DNA of 16,161 bases from Multifurca ochricompacta (taxonomy: Eukaryota > Basidiomycota > Agaricomycetes > Russulales > Russulaceae): the NCBI GenBank assembly GCA_022496185.1, contig WTXG01000515.1:1-16161 (forward strand), written 5' to 3'. Under the pieces are notes generated by a model. It saw only the letters and a program-made list of their open reading frames with translations. It had not been told where the DNA came from and ran no database searches. Shown here piece after piece: positions 1-8,056 of the stretch (position 1 is its first letter; every line of letters begins with the position of its first letter). The position numbers and the translations under genes are program-made.

Positions 1-18
1 AGGCTGATGGGGTAGAGC

Positions 19-479
19 TTAACAAAAATCCTTCTTCGCAAATGCCTTTTTGACAAGAATGGCATGCACTTCCTCACTCTCCTTCATCATATTTGCCCAT
101 ATGTCTTGGGCCTTCTCTTCTTTGGTTCGTTTGTCTGCAGCGGGTGGGTTATTATGGACAGGGGCTGCAGGCGTAGTGGTTGCTTTGGCAACCCATACTC
201 CCTTCTTTGGACAATCTTGGGACATGTGCCCCTGTCCTTTACAACGGAAACATTGCCCTTCCTTCATCAGCATCTGCTGCTCATCTTCTGTGAGCGTGGC
301 TCTTGCCCTTGTTCTGTCTGCTGAGGTATCCATAGCATTGGGGTCCCTCTGGGTAGTGTGCGTTGGTTTGACTCCGAACATGGTTTTCCACTGTTCTCGA
401 GTCTTTCCCTTCTTTGTATCAACTCCAAATCGAGTTTGGAAGTCAAGATAATCCTGCTGCTGTCGTCGAGCAGCATCGA
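19..479 (-). pseudogene. gag: gag C-terminal part of element D (zinc knuckle)
   Basis: This is the end of a nucleocapsid-type Gag, the structural protein that packages element RNA. The minus-strand frame runs from the VDAARRQQQDYLDFQ region through a CCHC zinc knuckle (C-F-R-C-x4-H-x4-C, CX2CX4HX4C) to a final KKDFC and a TAA stop at 19-21. The segment joins the 1065-1182 segment when the solo LTR at 485-1059 and one duplication copy are ignored. The last residues match the gag end of element A exactly (AFAKKDFC), where the stop is TAG, so a separate gag stop is conserved between subfamilies. There are no internal stops in the visible part. The gene is dead because of two insertions. Confidence 0.88.
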
Positions 480-484
480 CCCAT
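480..484. repeat. Target site duplication, left copy (CCCAT) of solo LTR E
   Basis: CCCAT here and at 1060-1064 flank the solo LTR exactly. A 5-bp duplication is normal for Ty3/Gypsy integrases. Confidence 0.85.
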
Positions 485-681
485 TGTCATGAACTGACAC
501 CCTAGAAAACCTCCTGACCCCCAGAAATCCTCAGATGCTCCCAGAGACCTTGTAAAACCCTCAGAGACGAAGATAACCCTAGATTAAGACCAGAGAAGGG
601 CCGGTCCGGACCAGGACCGGACTCCTGCCAAATTGGAGACCTGTGGGAAGAGTACTAACAGAACCCCACAATGCCTAAACA

Positions 682-711
682 GCAGTCCACAAACTGCGGA
701 CTGTGGACTGC
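682..711. repeat. Perfect 10-bp inverted repeat in the solo LTR
   Basis: GCAGTCCACA (682-691) and TGTGGACTGC (702-711) are exact reverse complements around a 10-nt spacer. A second pair, CCGGTCC (601-607) and GGACCGG (614-620), lies upstream. Both are upstream of the TATA box, in the region expected to be U3. Confidence 0.7.
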
Positions 712-824
712 GGATTTCTAAGCCCAAAAGTGGGGCTATTCTCATTGGTGGATCAGTAGGGAGTTAAAGCGAAGTTAACCTCCCCTAAAGTGGTGCACAG
801 ACCAAAGTCCCAGTTGTAATTACG

Positions 825-832
825 TATATAAA
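825..832 (+). promoter_or_regulatory. TATA box of solo LTR E
   Basis: TATATAAA lies about 230 bp from the 3' end of the LTR, the usual place for an LTR promoter. A 7-bp stem (849-855 with 863-869) lies where transcription would start. Confidence 0.6.
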
Positions 833-1059
833 CCCTTTGGGAATAGAATGGACAGCTCCAGACTGTCCACTTGTGATCCAGTTCCTGATTACCTAGGAGA
901 TTAGCCCCACCTTGTGGAAGGCTTCTCATCCCTTGCCCTTGAGCTGTTCGCTTCGTCTCCCTTGCACTTTCACCCTCACTCTCATCCTTTGCCCACTTCC
1001 AAATCCCTTCCCCTTCGCATACAACCCACTGTCCAGGCAGTCGACAGTGAGTTGTAACA

Positions 1060-1064
1060 CCCAT
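1060..1064. repeat. Target site duplication, right copy (CCCAT) of solo LTR E
   Basis: Matches 480-484 exactly and directly abuts the TTGTAACA end of the LTR. Confidence 0.85.
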
Positions 1065-1182
1065 TCATCCCAATCATGGGGATGGTGGAACTGAATGATA
1101 TTCTTGATGAGCGGGTTTGGCAATCCTTGGGAAAAGAGGTCCAAGGTTGCTTCTTCATCTGTGTCATAACCTGCTCATCCTG
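1065..1182 (-). pseudogene. gag: gag middle part of element D, upstream of the solo LTR
   Basis: The minus-strand frame reads GYDTDEEATLDLFSQGLPN and on to HHPHDWDEW, nearly identical to the same part of the element A gag at about 4630-4740. This is the end of the Retrotrans_gag-like core. It stops at the solo LTR on its 3' side and at the LTR of element C (1183) on its 5' side. Next to the C junction the frame is disturbed by one or a few extra bases, so the exact junction is uncertain by a few nucleotides. Confidence 0.82.
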
Positions 1183-1408
1183 TGTAACGCCTGGTGCAGG
1201 CGTTCGTCACGACATGTGATAAGTCGCATAGTGAAACTACGAAGTCAAGTGTGTACTGTCTTTCAAGTACACGGAGATTGAGTGAGGAGTCAACACCAAG
1301 GAGCTAATCCCTTAGTATCGGTGAGCAGAAGAGTGCCAAAAGCACTGAGATGATTCAAAAGTCCGGTCTTAGAGATCACCCAGAAGGTAATGCACCAAGT
1401 CAATTAAG

Positions 1409-1419
1409 AAGTTGAGTCT
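1409..1419 (-). promoter_or_regulatory. Putative self-priming motif (RNA 5' end) in the C LTR
   Basis: On the minus strand it reads AGACTCAACTT, one base different from AGACTCGACTT in element A. It starts 34 bp after the start of the TATATAAG box, the same spacing as in A and B. Confidence 0.5.
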
Positions 1420-1445
1420 AAGGCATACAGGCTATCTAGGCAGGC

Positions 1446-1453
1446 CTTATATA
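1446..1453 (-). promoter_or_regulatory. TATA box in the C LTR
   Basis: TATATAAG on the minus strand, at the same relative place as in the other LTRs. Confidence 0.6.
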
Positions 1454-1775
1454 CATAATAGAGGTCGGAGTCTAAATCAGAGTATCGTACTCGATGTATC
1501 AACAAAGTCGTAATATGGCTAAAATGGGGATGGAGTCAATGTGGGCCAGGTGAGAATATACGTAGACGGATCCAGTATAGTCGCGATTCTGGTGGGAAAA
1601 TACGTAAGAGTTCTTGTGTAAGGTATGAGTCAGAGATAAGCACAGCCCCAGTCAAAGATAAGGAACAAATATGTACAAAGGTCATCATAACACAGTCAAC
1701 AAAAGGGGAAACAGGACCAAACAACATGCCATGTGATGGAGAAGGAAAACGGACGACGCAGTGGGGTTTGTAACA

Positions 1776-1788
1776 TTACCCCCTCTCT
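1776..1788 (-). other. Polypurine tract of element C
   Basis: On the minus strand AGAGAGGGGGTAA abuts the LTR. It corresponds to AGAAGAGGGGGTGA in A and B and would prime plus-strand DNA synthesis. Confidence 0.75.
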
Positions 1789-1806
1789 AAGTCCTAGCAG
1801 AGCCAG

Positions 1807-2997
1807 CTAGATTGGCCTACCATCGTCATCCTGGACCAAGGAGAGGTAGTCATCGGCTACGGCATAGTGGTTGGCGTCGTAGTTCTCCTTGTCCTCATTG
1901 ATGGGGCAAACGTGTGTTCGTAGAAAACCATAGGGCCCCCGCCTCCCACAGCAAAAGCAGCCATTGTAAACATGACAATCAATCTCTCGGTGACCAGCGT
2001 TGTGGGAGAGGCATTTGCCACACCAGCCTGAAGGGTTCTGGACGGTGGGGGCCTCCGTGAGTCGTTGGAATAGACATTGGCGACTCCAGTGCAAGGTACT
2101 CTGGCAATGTCGACACCGTTTCTTGGCTGTGGGGCAGCACCAGCTGAGATGGTACTTGCTGCTGCAGCGCCAGCAAAGCTTGCCATCAGGATTTTCGTGG
2201 AGACGTGGCATTTCGAAACAGTGGGGGTTAAGTCGGGGTGCAAGGTCGAGGCGGCGACGAGGGAGTGGTTGTGCAAAAATATCGGCGTACCGTTCTGAAA
2301 TGATTTGGTATGCCTCCCCCCATTCCAATCTCATCCTGATGCTCGCCAGGTGATGTTCTATGTCAAAAACCCCTTGGTTAATCTTTACCATCTGTCACTC
2401 ATAGTCGCAACGTTGCATCTCCAAATTGTCTCTGAGTGCCTGGAACTTTCACAACCGCGCAATCTCCACGGTCAGTTGTGGCATACGTAGGTCTCAGAGC
2501 ACCTCATTGATGGCGAAGGTGTGCGGGTCGTGGGCTGAAAGGTGCTGTAGATGTTCTGGCCCCAGGACGTAATGAAGCCAGTTGACGTTCTTCTCCTCTA
2601 GGTATACTGGGGCCCCATAGACCGGTCCTCCTTTTTCCAGACAGCCAGCTACATCCATGCCTTCATTGGTGTAGTAAATGTATTTGGCCACCTCTGTAGT
2701 GCCATCATTCTTGGACAACGGAATCATGAGCGGGAAGTAGAATTGTGAGCTGGGATCATTCAGGAAAAACGGGAACTCCGGGGACTCATCACCAAAGTCT
2801 ACATCAATTAAGTTGTTGGGATGGGGGTGTTCGGGCAGATTAAAATCTTTGTCGATGTCGATGATTCTGTCCCCTTCGGCCACTTGGGCAGTCGCATCGT
2901 AGTCAATAGGAGAAAGTGGATGAGAAGGAGGATGCACAGGAGTAGATAAGGGAAACGCATCAATGGCGGCAGAGATGTGGACATGAGATGGCAACAT
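1807..2997 (-). pseudogene. Third ORF of element C, tandem zinc-knuckle protein, three TGA stops
   Basis: One continuous minus-strand frame of about 396 codons runs from an ATG at 2997 to a TAG at 1807. It is broken only by three in-frame TGA codons (2494-2496, 2449-2451, 2395-2397), all inside the putative helical middle. The N-terminal part holds blocks shared with A and B, such as SPEFPFF, GMDVAGC and GPVYGAPVYLEE. The C-terminal part has four Cys/His motifs: CX2CX4HX4C twice (starting CWRC and CRHC), CX2CX6HX4C (starting CGKC) and CX2CX11HXC (starting CFCC). These suggest nucleic-acid binding; the function is unknown. The start lies 15 nt after the pol stop. The TGA codons fit CGA to TGA decay. 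Confidence 0.8.
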
Positions 2998-3012
2998 AGA
3001 TGTTATGCTAGT

Positions 3013-3069
3013 TCATTGTGGGGGAGGGGACTGTTTCACAACACATATTTTCTCTTGCTCTTTATCTGC
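3013..3069 (-). pseudogene. pol: C-terminal tail of element C pol (separated from its chromodomain)
   Basis: If element A and one copy of its CTCAG duplication are ignored, the chromodomain frame of element C (10572-10917) runs straight into this piece for 18 codons and ends at a TGA (3013-3015). The retained frame across a 7.5-kb insertion confirms that both pieces are one gene. Confidence 0.82.
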
Positions 3070-3074
3070 CTCAG
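3070..3074. repeat. Target site duplication, left copy (CTCAG) of element A
   Basis: CTCAG immediately precedes the TGTTACG start of the 5' LTR and is repeated at 10567-10571. Confidence 0.92.
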
Positions 3075-3398
3075 TGTTACGACCCCTGCCTAGCAACCCG
3101 CTTTTCTTCACGATCCCCAGTGGCGACCCTACCCGTCCCCCTACTTTACATTTCCTGATCATGTCCCCTTCCTGGGACCCGTCACATGCCTTGCTTCCTT
3201 CCCCGTGACTGACTTTGTCTTTGTTTATGTCGCATTATCTATGATTGGCTCCTTATCCGTTATCTCTTATCTCTTATCGTTACAACCGGACACTTACTTA
3301 ATTCCCTATCAGAAGTCAGGCTTTACGCCCTTCGCTTTCGTATATTCGGGCCCACATGACTCTGTGTTATCTTATCTTTAGATGCTCATTCAATTACA

Positions 3399-3406
3399 TA
3401 TATAAG
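3399..3406 (+). promoter_or_regulatory. TATA box of the element A 5' LTR
   Basis: TATATAAG, 34 bp upstream of the presumed RNA start motif. The box and its spacing recur in the LTRs of B and C. Confidence 0.65.
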
Positions 3407-3432
3407 TCCGCTGTAACTACAATGTAGACCTC

Positions 3433-3443
3433 AGACTCGACTT
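3433..3443 (+). promoter_or_regulatory. Putative RNA 5' end that primes reverse transcription
   Basis: AGACTCGACTT is the exact reverse complement of AAGTCGAGTCT at 3667-3677, just after the LTR. It begins where a transcript from the TATA box would be expected to start. Confidence 0.6.
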
Positions 3444-3504
3444 ATTGAATACATCGGTGTTTGTCTTCTGGACTTCCCTTTGAAACCCCTGACTCGATCG
3501 TCTC

Positions 3505-3519
3505 AGTGCTTTTGGCACT
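3505..3519 (+). repeat. Conserved LTR hairpin AGTGC/GCACT
   Basis: A 5-bp stem with a 5-nt loop (TTTTG). It recurs in the A 3' LTR, in B (11064-11078, loop TTTCG on the minus strand) and in C (1332-1346). In RNA it would lie downstream of the start, in the leader. Confidence 0.55.
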
Positions 3520-3583
3520 TTCCACTCAACATCGTCACTAGGGAACAGCCCCTTTGACGTTGACTCATCCATTCGAACTCCAG

Positions 3584-3600
3584 GAGGTCCTATTGACCTC
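3584..3600 (+). repeat. Second leader stem GAGGTC/GACCTC
   Basis: A 6-bp stem around a CTATT loop, extendable by a G-T and an A-T pair. In element B the same stem is kept with one wobble pair. No clear counterpart was seen in C. Confidence 0.45.
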
Positions 3601-3666
3601 TTATCTGAATAACGTACAAAGCTGTCGCACAAGTCGTGTGGAACATCTCGCACCGGACGTAACATC

Positions 3667-3677
3667 AAGTCGAGTCT
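3667..3677 (+). promoter_or_regulatory. Primer binding site, self-priming type
   Basis: AAGTCGAGTCT starts 2 nt after the 5' LTR and lacks the TGG expected when the primer is the 3' CCA end of a tRNA. It is perfectly complementary over 11 nt to the presumed RNA start at 3433-3443. This matches the arrangement known for Tf1 and the Tf1/sushi chromoviruses, where the RNA folds back and primes itself. The function is inferred. Confidence 0.6.
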
Positions 3678-3683
3678 CTCACA

Positions 3684-5198
3684 GTGGCTTCCAGCCGCAG
3701 TCAGACCCTCTTCCGAGAAGAGCTTATCGAACGCAGAGACGAGAATAATCTTTCACAGCAAGTACTTGGCTCTGCCACCTGGAAAGACTTTGAGTCCAAG
3801 TTTGGATACTACGTCTATCACGACGGAAGATACCAACTGGTAGAATACGACAACGAGAAGAGAGTTTGGTATCGCATCCAATACTCGGACAACCGACACT
3901 CTTGGGTCACTACAGGACCTGCCCCACCCGAATTTGGACTAGGCCCGTGGAGAGAAAATCCCCCGGCCATCGTCACGGACTCCGAACCAGAGGAGTACGT
4001 AGAAGAACCCAGTGAAGAAGAAGCACCGGCATTAGCAGTGACTATGTTTCCGGTTGCACCTGCAGTTGTCACGTTCAGAGCCCCTGCTTTGACAACTCCC
4101 CAGATATCAATACAGTCTACAGACACCGTCACCCTATCTTACCCACCCATGTCCACCATTGCTGCCCAACTTCCAGACCCCGCCCCACCAGCCCCTGTGG
4201 CACCACCACCAAACATCCCCCCCCCTTCCGGACATCTGTCCGGAGTACTGCCCCAAACATTCACTGGGGACCGCTCACAAAGCAAGAAGTTCATGTTGGA
4301 GTTCACAACATTCAAGAACTTCAATCATGATGTCCCACAGATTGTTAACCCGTTCCAACGAGCCAATCTGTTTCTCTCCCTGATCCGAGGGGATGCAGTG
4401 GATGATTGGACGATGGAGCAGCTGGAGTGGCTCAATGAGCAGGTTGAAAGCGGGCGTCGAACCACAAGCGAAGGTCTTTGGGAGACCATAGCAGAAAGGT
4501 TCAAGGACGCCTTCACAGATGGGCAGGCCAAGCAGAAAGCAGCCCGGGAACTAAAGTCCCTCAGAATGGAGAAGGGAGAACTTGACGTGTATGTCGCCAA
4601 GTTCAGAAGTCTAGCCAACAGGGCCGGCTATGACACCGATGAAGAGGCAACATTAGACCTCTTTTCGCAAGGTTTGCCCAACCCCCTAGTCAAAAATATT
4701 ATTCAATTCCATCATCCTCACGACTGGGACACTTGGGTTGATGCTGCTCGGAGGCAGCAACAAGACTATCTTGACTTCCAGACAAGGTTTGGAGTCAACA
4801 CCAAGAAAGGCAAAACCCGAGATCAGTGGAAGGCAGCGTTCGGGGTAAAGCCCGCCCCGCATGGCCAGAGGGATCCAAATGCTATGGACACCTCTGCAGA
4901 TCAGGCCCGAGCTCAGGCAGCACTTACGGAAGACGAGCGACAGACGCTAATGAAGGAAGGGCGCTGCTTCCGTTGCAGAGCACTGGGACATATGTCCCGG
5001 GACTGTCCTAAGAGGGGAGCACGAGTCGCCGTTGCCACTGTGGCAACAGAACATCCTGTTCAGAACAACCCCCCCACCGTGGACAAGCAGTCAAAGGAAG
5101 AGAAGGCTCAGGATATATGGGCCAACATGATGAAGGAAAGTGAGGAAGTGTGCGCCATACTAGTGGAGAAGGCGTTTGCGAAAAAGGATTTTTGTTAG
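3684..5198 (+). CDS. gag: Gag polyprotein of element A
   Basis: Gag forms the particle that packages element RNA. The frame of 504 codons ends with KKDFC and a TAG. Order: an N-terminal region of about 120 residues, a proline/alanine-rich stretch (about 120-195), a Retrotrans_gag-like core (about 200-370, including GDAVDDW and DLFSQGLPN), then a CX2CX4HX4C zinc knuckle at C428, C431, H436, C441. The first codon at 3684 is GTG in the context acaGTGGCTTCC. It may be a decayed ATG, since the next in-frame ATG is only at about codon 122. There are no internal stops. It lies 19 nt after the 5' LTR, just past the primer binding site. Pol follows in another frame. Confidence 0.88.
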   Translation: MASSRSQTLFREELIERRDENNLSQQVLGSATWKDFESKFGYYVYHDGRYQLVEYDNEKRVWYRIQYSDNRHSWVTTGPAPPEFGLGPWRENPPAIVTDSEPEEYVEEPSEEEAPALAVTMFPVAPAVVTFRAPALTTPQISIQSTDTVTLSYPPMSTIAAQLPDPAPPAPVAPPPNIPPPSGHLSGVLPQTFTGDRSQSKKFMLEFTTFKNFNHDVPQIVNPFQRANLFLSLIRGDAVDDWTMEQLEWLNEQVESGRRTTSEGLWETIAERFKDAFTDGQAKQKAARELKSLRMEKGELDVYVAKFRSLANRAGYDTDEEATLDLFSQGLPNPLVKNIIQFHHPHDWDTWVDAARRQQQDYLDFQTRFGVNTKKGKTRDQWKAAFGVKPAPHGQRDPNAMDTSADQARAQAALTEDERQTLMKEGRCFRCRALGHMSRDCPKRGARVAVATVATEHPVQNNPPTVDKQSKEEKAQDIWANMMKESEEVCAILVEKAFAKKDFC

Positions 5199-5224
5199 GC
5201 TCAAACCCATCGGCCTGGGCATGA

Positions 5225-5785
5225 GCACTCCATGTTACCTCTGTGTATGCTAGTCGATTCAAATCATTGAAAATACCAGTCCATTTTGAAACTACACAGA
5301 GGACGGCTGATCAAGATATTTTAGTGGACTCCGGAGCCACAGACAATTTTATTCACCCATGACTAATCAAAACAATGGGTTTGGGACAGCTGGCACTTCC
5401 CCAGGAAAAGAACATTTGGAACATTGACGGAACGGCCAATCGCGCTGGAAAGATCACTCACTACACGGATCTGAAGGTCCAGGTTGGAGAGGCTATGAAG
5501 AACATTCATTTCCTAATTACGGATCTAGGAGACGAAGATCTTATCTTAGGGTACCCATGGCTCACTGCGTTCGAGCCCAAGATCAACTGGGCTGATGCGA
5601 CAATGGATAAAGAATCATATCCCACTATCATCACGTCGATAGGCTATGACTATGCAGTCAGACATCCGACAATAAAGGCCACGAGTACAGGAGAGGAAGA
5701 CCCAGGTCGCTGTTACGCTACTAAAGCATCAGAGCTAGCCCAGAAAGCAATACAAGGGCAGGCAGAAAAACGTACAGCGATGTAG
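5225..5785 (+). pseudogene. Aspartic protease segment of element A pol
   Basis: A retropepsin-like protease that would cut Gag and Pol. The active-site motif is LVDSGATDNF with the catalytic Asp at 5327-5329, and a second conserved block DLILGYPWL lies downstream. The frame is broken by TGA at 5360-5362, four codons after the active-site block. Element B has CGA there (HPRLLRTMG). The frame ends at a TAG just after an A-run (5766-5770) that has five A where a continuous frame needs six. Confidence 0.85.
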
Positions 5786-6902
5786 TACCGAGTATCTACC
5801 ATCGGCATTGGAAGGTGTTTTCCAAGGAAGAATCCCAGCGTTTTCCACCCTCCAGACCATGGGACCACGCCATAGACCTACTCCCTGATACGCCAACAGC
5901 AATAGATTGCAAAATCTATCCGCTGTCCCAGTCCGAACAGGTGGCATTGACGGAGTTCCTGGAAGAACATTTGGCAAAAGGATATATTCGCCCATCCAAG
6001 TCGCAGTACGCTTCACCCTTCTTCTTCATCAAAAAGAAGGATGGCAAGCTGCAACCAGTTCAGGATTACCGACGAATTAACACATACACCATGAAAAATG
6101 CCTACCCCCTGCCGCTCATCTCTGAACTCATTGACACTATGAGGGATAAGTCCCTCTTCTCAAAGATGGACGTGCGATGGGGTTATAACAACGTTAGAAT
6201 CAAGGAAGGTGACCAGTGCAAGGCGGCGTTCAAGACAAATCAAGGGTTGTTCGAACCCAATGTTATGTTCTTTGGTCTCACGAATTCGCCAGCAACATTC
6301 CAGTCTATGATGAACCACATCTTCCGCAACCTCATTCTCACGGGAGAAGTAGTGGTCTATATGGATGACATCCTAGTAGCCACCCCAGATGACTTGGACC
6401 ACCACCAAAGTCGCGTACATCAGGTGTTGGATATACTGCATGAACATGACCTCTATCTCAAGCCCGCCAAATGCTCCTTCGAACAGCGAAGCATTGAGTA
6501 CCTCAGGGTCATCTTGGAAGGAGGACAAGTGCGCATGGATCCCGTTAAAGTACAGGGAATCCGGGAGTGGCCCGTGCCAACTTGTGTCAAGGATGTCCGA
6601 TCGTTCATTGGATTCTGTAACTTTTACCGATGATTCATCAAGGGGTTTTCAGGCATAGCACGACCACTGAACGACCTGCTGAAAAAGGACGTACCATGGC
6701 ATTGGGATGCTGCACAACAACAGGCGTTTGAACAGATTAGGGATCTCGTTGGCTCAGAACCAGTACTTATCCAACCAGATCTAGGCCACCCCTTTGAAGT
6801 AGAGGTGGACGCCTCACACTTTGCGAACGGGGCAGTGTTATACCAGAGAGATGCCGCACAAGTACTTCACCCAGTGGCATACTACTCTGAAACCTTCTCC
6901 CC
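5770..6902 (+). pseudogene. Reverse transcriptase and start of RNase H of element A
   Basis: The RT domain carries the catalytic Asp of [12 protein letters not shown] (6169-6171), [11 protein letters not shown], and the YMDD box (6358-6369), which supplies the other two catalytic Asp. A TGA at 6631-6633 follows CNFYR, where B has a second CGA. Homology continues in the same frame through the thumb (KGFSG, LNDLLKKD) into RNase H, whose first catalytic Asp is in VEVDAS (6808-6810). The frame is lost in a C-run at 6899-6902. Confidence 0.88.
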
Positions 6903-6904
6903 GC

Positions 6905-7503
6905 TGAGAGGAACTACAACATCTGGGATAGGGAGCTTTTAGCCATAGTCAAGGCGTTGCGACACTGGCGACCCTACTTGGCAGGAACCCCTCATAAGAC
7001 TGTCATCCACACTGATCATTCCAACCTCCTATACTGGAAAGAACCCCACAAGATCAGCCGGCGTGTGGCACAAGAAGTCTTAGAATTAGAAGAATATAAC
7101 TTCACGCTGAAACACATTGCTGGGAGTCAGAACGCTAGAGCAGATGCATTATCGCGCAGACCAGACATGCATACAGGGGAGGACAACAATAACGACATCA
7201 CTGTCCTCCCAGAAGAGGTATTTGCCAAGACGGCCATTGTCAGTCTCCATGACATGGACCTTTGGGCACAAGTTTCCCAAAATATGAACCAAGACCTGTG
7301 CCGTTCATGGGCTGACGCTCACAATTTGAAGGAAATCAGCGGTCTTTGGTGGAAAGATGGGGATCGACTCGTTGTCACCGGTGGTGACAACATTAAGAGG
7401 GGGGTGATCCATTTTCATCACAACCTTCCCTCTGCTGGCCATCCAGGCATTGCCAACACCTATGCCCTGGCCAAATGAGACTATTGGTGGCCCAATATGA
7501 AAA
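6905..7503 (+). pseudogene. RNase H remainder and integrase zinc-domain start of element A
   Basis: After the shift at 6902 the frame gives the rest of RNase H (ELLAIVKALRHWRPYL, IHTDHSNLLYW). A linker follows, and then the His part of the integrase HHCC zinc domain (IHFHH, AGHPG). TGA at 7476-7478 replaces CGA of B in the sequence ALAKRDYWW. The frame is lost in an A-run at 7500-7503, where A has four and B has five. Confidence 0.83.
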
Positions 7504-8055
7504 GGACATTGAGAGCTACGTACGAGGATGCGCATCATGTCAAGCAAACAAGGTGAACACGCACCCAAAAATCCCACCAATGCTCCCCATTACTCCCAGT
7601 ACATCGACTCCTTTCCAGACCATCACCATGGACTTCATTGTCAAGCTGCCCAAATCACAAGGCTTTGACACTATCCTTACAATCACAGACCATGATTGCT
7701 CCAAAGCAGCCCTCTTCATTCCCTGCAACAAAACTATCACAGCCGAAGGAGTGGCGAAACTATACCTGAACCATGTATACCGTCACTACGGACTCCCTAA
7801 AAAGATCATCTCTGACCGAGACACCCGTTTCACATCGGCATTTGCGAGAGCCTTATGCAAGACGCTGGACATCACACAGAACATCTCGACGGCCTACCAT
7901 CCACAGACAGACGGACAGTCTGAGCGGACAAACCAATGGTTAGAACAGTATCTCCAGTTTTGGTGCAATGGCAGGCAAGACGACTGGGCAGAATGGCTGT
8001 CGACTGCAGAATTCGCTCACAACTCATGGCCCAATGGAACGACGAAATCCACCCC
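7504..8055 (+). pseudogene. Integrase catalytic core of element A
   Basis: This segment starts with the Cys pair of the HHCC domain (GCASCQANK). It then has the DDE catalytic triad: Asp in MDFIVKLP (7631-7633), Asp in SDRDTRF (7814-7816) and Glu in SERTNQW (7922-7924). Spacing is D-X60-D-X35-E, as expected for Ty3/Gypsy integrases. All three catalytic residues are present. The frame is lost at about 8056, where one T seems to be missing. Confidence 0.87.
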
Positions 8056-8056
8056 T

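Larger units (their letters stand above)
485..1059 (+). mobile_element. Element E: solo LTR (575 bp) inserted in the D gag
   Basis: The insert starts TGTCATGA and ends TTGTAACA, so it has TG...CA termini, and it is bracketed by the perfect 5-bp repeat CCCAT. Removing it and one repeat restores continuity between the two gag segments of D. The orientation is inferred from a TATATAAA box at 825-832 on the plus strand, followed by a pyrimidine-rich leader at about 910-1020. It contains no coding region. A lone LTR usually remains after recombination between the two LTRs of a full element. Apart from the termini its sequence does not resemble the LTRs of A, B or C, so it is another family. Confidence 0.85.
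1..1182 (-). mobile_element. Element D: older Ty3/Gypsy copy, gag fragment serving as insertion host
   Basis: The left end of the window is the C-terminal half of a gag reading leftward, interrupted by solo LTR E and cut off on its upstream side by the 3' LTR of element C at 1183. Its protein is closely similar to, but clearly different from, the gag of element A, so D belongs to a related subfamily. Only 18 nt after the gag stop are visible, so its pol lies left of the window. The N-terminal half of gag should lie far to the right, beyond elements C and B. D is the oldest layer because everything else here is inserted into it directly or indirectly. Confidence 0.85.
1183..1775 (-). repeat. 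3' LTR of element C (593 bp)
   Basis: Read on the minus strand the LTR begins TGTTACA at 1775 and ends GTTACA at 1183. It directly follows a purine-rich tract and the third ORF of element C, so it is the 3' LTR. It shares internal landmarks with the LTRs of A and B: a TATATAAG box (1446-1453), a putative primer-complementary motif 34 bp downstream (1409-1419) and an AGTGC/GCACT hairpin (1332-1346). It is much more diverged from A and B than they are from each other. The 5' LTR must lie right of the window. Confidence 0.85.
1183..3074 (-). mobile_element. Element C, distal part (pol tail, third ORF, 3' LTR)
   Basis: From right to left this holds the last 18 pol codons, the third ORF, the polypurine tract and the 3' LTR of one minus-strand element. 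It is cut on the right by element A, and the same element continues at 10572-10917. Its pol, third ORF and LTR are related to those of A and B but clearly more distant, so C is a separate subfamily and an older insertion. Confidence 0.85.
3075..3664 (+). repeat. 5' LTR of element A (590 bp)
   Basis: Begins TGTTACGACC and ends GGACGTAACA, with the 6-bp terminal inverted repeat TGTTAC/GTAACA. It matches 9978-10566 over its full length. It holds a TATATAAG box (3399-3406), the presumed RNA start and priming motif (3433-3443), a hairpin AGTGC-TTTTG-GCACT (3505-3519) and a second stem GAGGTC/GACCTC (3584-3600). Confidence 0.93.

Noticed and set aside
50..451. Open frame on the plus strand over the D gag
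   Set aside because: It is the antisense shadow of gag, which has recognisable zinc-knuckle homology on the minus strand.
1176..1189. A target duplication for element C at its junction with the D gag
   Set aside because: Only one flank is in the window, and the frame near the junction is disturbed, so no duplication can be shown.
3665..3692. tRNA-type primer binding site after the A 5' LTR
   Set aside because: The bases next to the LTR lack TGG. A TGG occurs only at 3685-3687, 20 nt away, and overlaps the gag start.
3818..4618. Minus-strand open frames inside the A gag
   Set aside because: No recognisable motif; they overlap a well-supported gag in antisense.
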